In this document: positions 1 to 6,655 of the stretch, piece by piece
How the letters are laid out: every line of letters begins with the position of its first letter
Numbering within the stretch: position 1 is the stretch's first letter
Assembly: GCA_964556885.1 (NCBI GenBank)
Contig: CAZKYP010000080.1
Location: forward strand, 1-14,153
Reading direction: 5' to 3'
Length of the DNA stretch: 14,153 bases
Origin: CAZKYP01 sp964556885
GTDB taxonomy: Bacteria; Planctomycetota; Phycisphaerae; Sedimentisphaerales; Anaerobacaceae
Notes under the pieces: model-generated
The model's database searches: none
What the model was told of the DNA's origin: nothing
Seen by the model: the letters and a program-made list of their open reading frames with translations, nothing else
Program-made: the position numbers and the translations under genes

Positions 1-822
1 TCGGCCGGTTCCGGCACCGAAGCTATGAGCAGAATGAATACCGCTATCAACGACATCCAAAATAGCTCTGATGAGACCGCAAAGATTATCAAGGTTATCG
101 ACGAGATAGCGTTTCAGACGAATCTGCTTGCCCTAAACGCCGCCGTCGAAGCCGCACGTGCAGGTGAGGCGGGCAAGGGTTTCGCAGTTGTGGCCGAAGA
201 GGTTCGCAATCTTGCAATGAGAAGTGCAGAAGCGGCCAAGAACACCGCCAATATGATAGAAGAATCGGTCAAGAACTCAAAGAACGGCGTCGATATTGCC
301 AATGAAGTTGCCAAGGTTCTCGAAGAGATAGTACAGGGCGTCGGTAAGACGACTGATTTGGTAAGTGAAATTGCCGCTGCATCAGCCGAGCAGGCGCAGG
401 GCATCGACCAGGTTAATACTGCCGTGGCACAGATGGATAAGGTGACACAGCAGAACGCTGCAAATGCCGAGGAATCGGCAAGTGCATCGGAACAATTAAC
501 CGCCCAGGCGGAGTCGATGAATGAAGTGGTTAATGAGCTGGTGGTTCTTGTTGGAGGTAAGGCCGCCCAAAAACAGAGAGGGAATTCCGGTGGAAACGGT
601 TTTCGAGGAAAAACGATTGACCGATCCGGTATTAAGAAGGTTCGCGAGGCATCGAGCACACATCATGGTTTGGGTAAATCAGATAATGTGTTTCATAAGA
701 TAGCCAAAAGCTCTGAGAGGAAAAAAGAGCATAAGACGACTGCCGGTTCTTCGATGGAAAAGCTTATCCCACTGGCTGATAAAAGTAACAGCAACGACGA
801 TTTCAAGGAGTTTAACGGTTAA
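1..822 (+). CDS. Methyl-accepting chemotaxis protein, C-terminal part (5' end outside window)
   Basis: The reading frame is open from base 1, so the gene starts upstream; the first Met at base 25 is internal, because the residues before it (SAGSGTEA) match the same stretch of the complete MCP at 1986-4010. The visible part is the cytoplasmic signalling hairpin, with the conserved tip segment EIAFQTNLLALNAAVEAARA near codons 35-54, followed by the descending helix and a flexible polar tail. The tip binds CheW and CheA. The protein ends in DDFKEFNG, which contains an xFxxF pattern like the tail that tethers CheR/CheB in other receptors. The ligand-binding part is not visible. A hairpin follows the stop, so the gene probably ends its transcription unit. 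The hairpin domain is nearly identical to that of the second MCP, so they are recent paralogues or have exchanged sequence. Confidence 0.95.
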   Translation, partial: SAGSGTEAMSRMNTAINDIQNSSDETAKIIKVIDEIAFQTNLLALNAAVEAARAGEAGKGFAVVAEEVRNLAMRSAEAAKNTANMIEESVKNSKNGVDIANEVAKVLEEIVQGVGKTTDLVSEIAAASAEQAQGIDQVNTAVAQMDKVTQQNAANAEESASASEQLTAQAESMNEVVNELVVLVGGKAAQKQRGNSGGNGFRGKTIDRSGIKKVREASSTHHGLGKSDNVFHKIAKSSERKKEHKTTAGSSMEKLIPLADKSNSNDDFKEFNG

Positions 823-861
823 TAGTAACGGATAAATTTTAGTTAGAGGAATACAGAACTT

Positions 862-900
862 CGGGCGATGAATTGTCATCGCCCGGAGTGTCTTTTATCA
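862..900 (+). terminator. Probable rho-independent terminator after the first MCP gene
   Basis: A perfect 10-bp stem, CGGGCGATGA at 862-871 and TCATCGCCCG at 876-885, has a 4-base loop. It lies 40 bases after the MCP stop codon. The U tract is weak and displaced: TCTTTT begins six bases after the stem. The GC-rich lower stem and its location support termination of the upstream gene. Confidence 0.65.
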
Positions 901-990
901 GAAAAAGAGCCTTATAGTAATCCGACTTCGGTCACAATATCAATGAATATTACCATATCCCTTTCGCTCATCCAGAGCTAATTTTTACTT

Positions 991-1023
991 GAAATCTACC
1001 TGCTTAGCAAATCAGGTAGTTTC
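991..1023. promoter_or_regulatory. Long hairpin in the cheW upstream region
   Basis: GAAA-T-CTACCTG at 991-1002 pairs with CAGGTAGTTTC at 1013-1023, giving 11 bp with one bulged T and a 10-base loop. No T tract follows, so it does not look like a simple terminator. It could be an RNA structure or an operator dyad. The role is unknown. Confidence 0.35.
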
Positions 1024-1127
1024 CGAAATAAATTCACCTCTTGAATCTGCCGATGGGTTAAGAACGGCAAATGGGGCTGTTACTATGGGTATTTCATCCG
1101 GATAAATAAAACCGAATGAGGTTACCC

Positions 1128-1175
1128 GATTGTCTTAAAGTCACTTTGAAAAAGACAATCAAAAATAAATTTTTT
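1128..1175. promoter_or_regulatory. 9-bp inverted repeat followed by an A/T tract
   Basis: GATTGTCTT at 1128-1136 pairs perfectly with AAGACAATC at 1152-1160 around a 15-base loop that itself contains a short dyad (AAAG-TCA-CTTT). An A-rich then T-rich stretch follows, ending in five Ts at 1171-1175. It could be a second weak terminator, an attenuator-like fold, or a binding site. The sequence alone does not decide. Confidence 0.3.
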
Positions 1176-1399
1176 GACAATTACATAACAACCATAACCG
1201 ACACATGCTGCTAAAAGTAGTGTCGAAGTATAATGTTTTTGTCTTATATCTATTAAACAATGCTGTCATGGGATTCCAAATGAGAATTGGTTATCTCAAA
1301 AGCCAATGCAGATGGAACAGAGTTGGCACTTTATCCTCGGTTCGCTGAATTGCCCGTGACTATACAAATGTTTGATTAAATGGTTAAAGGGAACAAATT

Positions 1400-1945
1400 A
1401 TGGCAGAAACAACAGCAAAAGCGGAGCAAACGCAAAAGGTGATGCTTGATAAGGAAGGAAAGTATCTGACTTTTGCTCTCGGGCCGGAGGAATACGGCCT
1501 GGAGATTCTGAAGGTTCGTGAAATTATCGGTTATATGGACATAACGGCTGTTCCACAGACACCGTTTTATATCAAGGGTGTAATTAATCTGCGCGGACAG
1601 GTTATACCTGTGGTAGATCTTCGCGCAAAGTTTGGTATGGAAACCACAGATGTAACGGACCAGACCTGTATTATTGTTGTGGAGACAACTCAGGGTGGCC
1701 GCAATTTCAGCACCGGCATTGTGGTTGACCACGTCCAGGAGGTTTTAGACATCGAAGGGAAAAATATAGAAGACGCGCCACAGTTCGGTTCTTCCGTTAA
1801 TACTGATTTCATTCTCGGCATGGGAAAGATCGGTGATTCTGTCAAGATACTACTCGATATAGACAAAGTTCTTGTCGGATCGGACCTCGGTAAATTGCTG
1901 ATAGATGAAAGCGAGCCGTCACAACAATTAGATGAGTTTAACTAA
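1400..1945 (+). CDS. cheW: CheW coupling protein
   Basis: CheW links MCPs to the CheA kinase in the receptor array on the cytoplasmic side of the membrane. The 181-residue product carries one CheW domain, about residues 18-165. Family features are LTFALGPEEYGLEILKVREI near the start, then AVPQTPFYIKGVINLRGQ and VIPVVDLRAKFGM. An N-terminal tail of about 15 polar residues and a C-terminal tail of about 15 residues extend beyond the domain. The start is supported by AAAGGGA seven bases upstream. The gene lies 40 bases before the complete MCP gene and is probably co-transcribed with it. The last residues, QLDEFN, resemble the ends of both MCPs here (KEFNG and DEFNV), which is unusual for CheW and is discussed as a finding. 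Confidence 0.97.
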   Translation: MAETTAKAEQTQKVMLDKEGKYLTFALGPEEYGLEILKVREIIGYMDITAVPQTPFYIKGVINLRGQVIPVVDLRAKFGMETTDVTDQTCIIVVETTQGGRNFSTGIVVDHVQEVLDIEGKNIEDAPQFGSSVNTDFILGMGKIGDSVKILLDIDKVLVGSDLGKLLIDESEPSQQLDEFN

Positions 1946-1985
1946 CAGTATTCACTACACCTTAAGAAAGTGAAAGGAGAATGAA

Positions 1986-4010
1986 ATGTTTAAGAACATG
2001 AAACTTGGGACAAAAATCGTACTTGGGTTCGGATTGGTGATTGTGTTTCTCATGGTGGTCGGGCTCACGGGTTATCTTAGCTTAAATAGTACCGTCAACC
2101 AGATGGAAGCAATCGTAGAACAGATCGAGATTTCAAAGAAAGTCAACAACGCAACAGCCTTATCTCAGGATGGCCAGGCAGGCTCGCTTCGTTATATCAT
2201 CTATCAAGACGAGAGCTACATGGAGGCTTCCCAGGAGAACAACCGTAGTGTAATCGATGAAATAGAAAAGGCTAAGGAATTAATGAAATCCGCAGAGAAC
2301 CGCCGCAATGCGGACTCTGTGGCTGACAGTGCCAAGGCTTATATAGCCGCCAACAGCGAATATGCCGATTTGCACCAACAAAAGGTGGCTGCCGGCAAAG
2401 TTCGCACTGAAGCATCCGCCAAGGTACAGGAGAACATCAAGGGATTGATCGCCCGGCGTGATCAGTTTCTGAAGGAGCGATCCAGTGACTCTGAAAAAGG
2501 CAAGATGACTGAGTATGATGCAATAGAGAAAACCTTATTGGCCCAGGAAGCCAGGGATGCCTTTAACCAGGCCCGTGTCTACGCATGGAAGTATCAGGCT
2601 GCTGTCACACCTGAGCAGCAGGATGCCATGGCCAAGGGCTGGGTGGATGAGATACATGCTACCCAAAAGGCCCTGGAAGAATGCCGGTCCAGTATGAATG
2701 ATGCGAGCTCCAAAGAGTATACAAATGAAGCTCTTCAGGCTTTGAATACTTATCTGAGCCAGGTTGAAGTTTTCCGCCAGATTAATCGTAATCAACGTGA
2801 TGTTCAGTTGAAAAAACAAAAACCTGCGGCGGAAAGCCTGATGGCAGACGCCCGGTCCGTACGCGATGGCGTGTATGCCTTCATAGATAAGACCAAAGAG
2901 GAAGCAAACGCCCAGGTTTCCACGGCGAGCCTTATGATTAATATAATCGGGATTAGTGCTGCGATTATCGGTGTAATAGCAGCGATTTTAATTACCAGAA
3001 GTATCACCAAGCCGATCCGTCGTATCATCGCCGGCCTTACCGAAGGCGCCGAGCAGGTCTCCGCGGCATCCGGCCAGGTCTCTGCTGCCTCGCAGTCGCT
3101 GGCCGAAGGTGCAACCGAGCAGGCCGCCGGTCTGGAAGAAACATCGTCAAGCCTTGAAGAGATGTCTTCAATGACCAAGCAGAACGCAGACAACGCACAG
3201 CAGGCTAATACTCTGGCCTCCGAAGCACGCAAGGCCGCAGATACCGGAACCGAGGCTATGGGAAGGATGAATACCGCTATTAACGATATCCAGAAAAGCT
3301 CCGATGAGACTGCAAAGATTATAAAGGTAATCGATGAGATAGCGTTTCAGACCAATCTGCTTGCCCTTAATGCCGCTGTTGAGGCGGCAAGAGCCGGTGA
3401 GGCAGGCAAGGGTTTCGCAGTTGTGGCTGAAGAGGTCCGAAATCTTGCGATGAGAAGTGCAGAAGCGGCCAAGAACACCGCCAATATGATAGAAGAGTCG
3501 GTCAAGAACTCGAAGAACGGCGTCGATATTGCCAGTGAAGTTGCCAAGGTACTCGAAGAGATAGTACAGGGCGTCGGCAAGACGACAGATTTGATAAGTG
3601 AGATAGCAGCCGCATCGGCAGAGCAGGCACAGGGCATCGACCAGGTCAATACGGCAGTGGCGCAGATGGATAAAGTTACCCAACAGAACGCTGCCAGTGC
3701 AGAGGAATCCGCAAGCGCCTCCGAGGAGCTCAGTGCCCAGGCCGAGTCGATGAAAGAAGTTGTTAACGAACTCGTATCTTTAGTCGGAGGCAGTAAAACC
3801 GACAATACTCGACATGGAACCTCTTTCGCTAAACGTAAGCTCGAGACATCCGATCATGCGTTCCACCAGATAGCGAATAACACAAACAGTATAAAGTCAA
3901 AGTCTGGACAGAAGGCTGTTCATAAAACTCTTACCACAAAATCCAGTGGGAATAAGGCTATTCCTTTGAACGATGGCACTAATGATAACTTTGACGAGTT
4001 TAATGTTTAG
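1986..4010 (+). CDS. Methyl-accepting chemotaxis protein with large helical periplasmic sensor
   Basis: The 674-residue transmembrane receptor has TM1 at about residues 10-32, a sensor region of about 280 residues, TM2 at about 316-337, a short HAMP-like ITKPIRRI segment, and a long cytoplasmic signalling domain. The sensor is almost all polar helix and its length suits a helical bimodular (HBM-type) or related four-helix fold; this is judged from composition only. The HAMP looks like a single AS1 helix running straight into the signalling helix, with no clear second HAMP helix. E-rich stretches such as EGATEQAAGLEETSSSLEEM are likely methylation helix 1. The hairpin tip starts at E451 (EIAFQTNLLALNAAV). 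A flexible tail of about 70 residues ends in NFDEFNV, close to the NWETF-like CheR docking sequence. AAAGGAGA before the ATG is a strong ribosome-binding site. The ligand is unknown. Confidence 0.97.
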   Translation: MFKNMKLGTKIVLGFGLVIVFLMVVGLTGYLSLNSTVNQMEAIVEQIEISKKVNNATALSQDGQAGSLRYIIYQDESYMEASQENNRSVIDEIEKAKELMKSAENRRNADSVADSAKAYIAANSEYADLHQQKVAAGKVRTEASAKVQENIKGLIARRDQFLKERSSDSEKGKMTEYDAIEKTLLAQEARDAFNQARVYAWKYQAAVTPEQQDAMAKGWVDEIHATQKALEECRSSMNDASSKEYTNEALQALNTYLSQVEVFRQINRNQRDVQLKKQKPAAESLMADARSVRDGVYAFIDKTKEEANAQVSTASLMINIIGISAAIIGVIAAILITRSITKPIRRIIAGLTEGAEQVSAASGQVSAASQSLAEGATEQAAGLEETSSSLEEMSSMTKQNADNAQQANTLASEARKAADTGTEAMGRMNTAINDIQKSSDETAKIIKVIDEIAFQTNLLALNAAVEAARAGEAGKGFAVVAEEVRNLAMRSAEAAKNTANMIEESVKNSKNGVDIASEVAKVLEEIVQGVGKTTDLISEIAAASAEQAQGIDQVNTAVAQMDKVTQQNAASAEESASASEELSAQAESMKEVVNELVSLVGGSKTDNTRHGTSFAKRKLETSDHAFHQIANNTNSIKSKSGQKAVHKTLTTKSSGNKAIPLNDGTNDNFDEFNV

Positions 4011-4092
4011 GAGATGATAATTAACTGTATTGTACCTCTTTATGCAGGCTCCGAACGTAAGTCATAGATTGACGTTTCAAGAAAGAGGCTGA

Positions 4093-4111
4093 GTTATTCA
4101 AACCGAATAAC
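4093..4111. promoter_or_regulatory. Small perfect dyad upstream of cheY1
   Basis: GTTATTC at 4093-4099 and GAATAAC at 4105-4111 form a 7-bp stem with a 5-base loop, 25 bases before the cheY1 start codon. It is A/T-rich and has no T tract after it. It could be an operator or an RNA hairpin between MCP and cheY1 in the 126-bp gap. The function is not known. Confidence 0.25.
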
Positions 4112-4136
4112 AGATAAAAGAAATGGAGAACGTATT

Positions 4137-4511
4137 ATGGCTAAATCATTAATGATTGTCGATGATTCTGCGACGATGAGGAAAATCATAATGCGGACTA
4201 TGAGAATGTCGGGCCTCGAGTTTAACCATACTGAGGAAGCCGGCAACGGCAAAGAAGCTCTTGAGAAGCTAAACAAAGGGCCTGTCGATATCATATTGTG
4301 TGATATCAACATGCCCGAAATGAACGGCATGGAACTCGTTAAAAAGGTTCGTGAATTAGGCAGTTGTGCGAACACAAAAATCATAATGGTATCCACAGAG
4401 AGCTCTCAGGAGCTTATCGACAATGTAATCGCCGACGGTGCAAACGGATATATAACCAAACCGTTCACCCCTGAAAAATTCCAGGAAAAACTGTCTCCGT
4501 TTATGAATTAA
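4137..4511 (+). CDS. cheY: CheY-type single-domain response regulator (first copy)
   Basis: This 124-residue stand-alone receiver domain would be phosphorylated by CheA and act on the output machinery. The family residues are present: the acid pair D9-D10 in MIVDDSATMRK, the phospho-acceptor D56 in LCDINMPEMNG, the switch residue S86 in MVSTESS, and K108 in ITKPFTPEKF. No output domain follows. The start is set by TGGAGAA nine or so bases upstream of the ATG. It is followed 54 bases later by cheX1, so regulator and probable phosphatase form a pair. It closely resembles cheY2 at 10159-10551, sharing VSTESS and KPFTPE. Which of the two controls the motor is not evident. Confidence 0.95.
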   Translation: MAKSLMIVDDSATMRKIIMRTMRMSGLEFNHTEEAGNGKEALEKLNKGPVDIILCDINMPEMNGMELVKKVRELGSCANTKIIMVSTESSQELIDNVIADGANGYITKPFTPEKFQEKLSPFMN

Positions 4512-4565
4512 AATAATAAATCCCAACCAACATTATAATCTTAAATTTATGGAAGGTGTCGGTAT

Positions 4566-5048
4566 ATGATAGACGAGATGTGCATCAACAGCGCCGTGTT
4601 AGCAGGTGCTAAAGAAGTTTTTGAAACCATGATTTTTATGAATCTGGAAGAATGTTGCGATCCTGAACAACATATCCAAGGCAACACAATATTGGGCTCA
4701 ATTACTTTCAACGGCGAGCTCAATGGTTGTCTGGCCATTCACTGCAACATGATCTGCGCCAAAGCAATAGCAAGAAATATGCTCGGAATGGATGAGAATG
4801 AAGAAATCAATAATGAAGGTATTTATGATGCCATAGGTGAAGTGACCAATATGGTTATGGGCAGCATCAAATCACAACTTCAGAATACCGTGGGCAACTT
4901 TCAGGTATCGATTCCCACGATCGTAACCGGCCGGGAAATTGAGACAAGTTTAAGTGAAGGAACACTCGGCAAATGCATCTCTAAGGTCAGCATCAACGAT
5001 GAATACATTGTCGAACTTTCACTGATGTACAGAGAAAATTCCAAATAA
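4566..5048 (+). CDS. cheX: CheX-type CheY-P phosphatase (first copy)
   Basis: CheX proteins dephosphorylate CheY-P through a Glu and an Asn on one helix. This 160-residue protein carries the motif once, E92 and N95 in DAIGEVTNMVMG. It also has the CheX-like opening helix (FETMIFMNLEEC) and the central strand TILGSITFNGELNGCLAI. One ExxN motif and the length fit CheX better than CheC, which usually has two. The ATG is preceded by GGAAGGTG at good spacing. Its place directly after cheY1 suggests that CheY1-P is the substrate. The catalytic activity is inferred from the motif only. Confidence 0.88.
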   Translation: MIDEMCINSAVLAGAKEVFETMIFMNLEECCDPEQHIQGNTILGSITFNGELNGCLAIHCNMICAKAIARNMLGMDENEEINNEGIYDAIGEVTNMVMGSIKSQLQNTVGNFQVSIPTIVTGREIETSLSEGTLGKCISKVSINDEYIVELSLMYRENSK

Positions 5049-5078
5049 CATTCAAAAAAGATAACCGGATTTTACAAT

Positions 5079-6641
5079 ATGTCTAAAATCCAAACAGACG
5101 TTGAATTACAGGTAATAGATTTGTCAACAGAAGCTTTTGAAGCTTTTTGCGATGATATCTCAGGTATGTTCGGAGTAGATATCAACTGCAGCCATCAGGA
5201 GGACTGTATAGAGACCATTGAAGGATTTAAGAAACGGTTCCGAAAGCTGACTGCCGTTAACAGCGTTAAAGCCAAAGGCACTTTAAATGGCACTTTTCAG
5301 TTAATTTTCGACCAGGGAGGATTATTCGCCCTTTCCGGTGTCATAGTTATGCTTCCGGAAAAAAGAATACTCGAAAACATAAAACTGGGTTCAATTAGTG
5401 ACGTCGAAAGTATGAATGACGCCGTGAAAGAAGTAGGCAATCTCCTTGTGGGTTCCTGGGACAGGGTTTTCCGTACAGGATTAAAAGAACACGGTCACTT
5501 TTTACAAACCGGTACTTTCATAGGAACTCCTTGGGATAAACCGAAAGAAACGATAGGTCTGGCAAACAATGAAGAATTCGTATTTGCTTCCTATCAAATG
5601 ACAGTCCAATCTTTTCCGGCTTTTCAATGTGGTGTCATTTTTCCAAAAAATATCTTCGGTTCCGCATCAGAAACTACATCCGAAAATATTGGTACCGTGG
5701 AGAAAAAAGTCGAGGAAGACAACAAAGAAAAGGATAATTCAGGCGAAACCCGGGCAGCCATTCAAGATGACGTTGAACAAAACAAGCCCGATATGAAAAA
5801 TGAACAAAAAAAGCCTGATACGAAAGTCGACGGCAAAACAAATACCACAGAAGTAATCGAAGAGAAAGAGGCTGAAACCGGCAGTAACACCGAGCAAAAA
5901 ACCGCTGATGCTGCCGATACACCTCCATCAATCCGAGAAGATGAACAAACAACTGAAGCAACTGCAGCAAAAGAAACAAAAAAAGAGGAGGAAGTAAAAG
6001 CAGAAACAGATACAAAGGCAGAAAAAGAAGAATCAGAAGAAACCAAAAAAGTAGATGCAGAAACAAAAGTAGAAAAAAAAGAATCAGAAACAGTTAAAGA
6101 AAAGGCTTCGGAAACCGAACAGGAAACAAGCCGGCCTCCTGTTGATGTCCCGGGACATTCCGACCGAATGTCTTTACCAGTGTTTGCAGAGAACATTATG
6201 GAAAAAAACATTACATGGTGCGGCCCGGACGATATTGTACAACAGGCTCTTACAAAAATGCAGCAGCATAAAACCAGCTATTTACTTGTTGGCACCGATG
6301 GTACGCTGGAAGGCATTGTATCCAAGTCGGATATAAACGGAGCGATCAGTCCCTACATTCGAGGTGTTTTTGTGAAGTGGCGTAGGCCGCAGGATGTTGC
6401 CACTCTCCAAATCAAACTCAAATGGATAATGAGCAAACCTGTTAGAATTATCAAACAGGATACTTCCGTGGAGAACATTATAGAAACTATGCGTCAATTT
6501 GGAGGTCGATGCTTACCTGTAGTTGATCAAAACGGTCAGGTTAAGGGAATAGTCACTGTATTCGATATCTTCAAGGTATTGGAAAACAGCACGAACACTT
6601 CAACTGTTAAACATGCAACACAGGCCCCTGCGCTGGTATAG
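5079..6641 (+). CDS. CheX/CheC-like domain fused to a CBS-domain pair through an acidic/lysine-rich linker
   Basis: This 520-residue protein has three parts. Residues 1 to about 193 look like a CheX/CheC-type domain: the segment DAVKEVGNLLVGSWDRVF has the ExxN phosphatase pair (E118, N121), as in the two CheX proteins nearby. Residues about 194-365 are a low-complexity linker rich in Glu, Lys and Thr, with imperfect repeats such as AETDTKAEKEESEE and AETKVEKKESET. Residues about 366-513 are two CBS motifs: ENIMEKNITWCGPDD to LEGIVSKSDI, and WIMSKPVRIIKQDTS to KGIVTVFDIFKVL. CBS pairs commonly bind adenine nucleotides or related ligands, so the protein may couple CheY-P decay to energy state; that is inference. 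It has no signal peptide or membrane segment and should be cytoplasmic. It lies between cheX1 and cheA with short spacing. The ribosome-binding site is weak. Confidence 0.8.
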   Translation: MSKIQTDVELQVIDLSTEAFEAFCDDISGMFGVDINCSHQEDCIETIEGFKKRFRKLTAVNSVKAKGTLNGTFQLIFDQGGLFALSGVIVMLPEKRILENIKLGSISDVESMNDAVKEVGNLLVGSWDRVFRTGLKEHGHFLQTGTFIGTPWDKPKETIGLANNEEFVFASYQMTVQSFPAFQCGVIFPKNIFGSASETTSENIGTVEKKVEEDNKEKDNSGETRAAIQDDVEQNKPDMKNEQKKPDTKVDGKTNTTEVIEEKEAETGSNTEQKTADAADTPPSIREDEQTTEATAAKETKKEEEVKAETDTKAEKEESEETKKVDAETKVEKKESETVKEKASETEQETSRPPVDVPGHSDRMSLPVFAENIMEKNITWCGPDDIVQQALTKMQQHKTSYLLVGTDGTLEGIVSKSDINGAISPYIRGVFVKWRRPQDVATLQIKLKWIMSKPVRIIKQDTSVENIIETMRQFGGRCLPVVDQNGQVKGIVTVFDIFKVLENSTNTSTVKHATQAPALV

Positions 6642-6655
6642 ACATAGGATTAAAT

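Larger units (their letters stand above)
823..1399. other. 577-bp non-coding region between the first MCP gene and cheW
   Basis: I see no convincing gene on either strand. It contains three dyads, listed separately: a strong one just after the MCP stop and two more near 991-1023 and 1128-1160. A TATAAT sits at 1229-1234, but the sequence 17 bases upstream is a poor -35 box, and a TTGACA at 1174-1179 has no matching -10 at normal spacing. The promoter for cheW and the genes after it probably lies here, but I cannot place it. The cheW ribosome-binding site is AAAGGGA just before base 1393. Confidence 0.6.

Noticed and set aside
1174..1202. TTGACA as a -35 box for cheW
   Set aside because: No -10-like hexamer at 16-18 bases; the CATAAC nearby is too close.
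1323..1340. TTGGCAC resembling the -24 element of a sigma-54 promoter upstream of cheW
   Set aside because: The -12 TTGC is absent at the required spacing; the bases there are CCTC.
5674..6211. Long - strand frames opposite the CBS-fusion linker
   Set aside because: They are the antisense of a Glu/Lys-rich low-complexity region and give Leu/Phe- or Ser-rich nonsense proteins.
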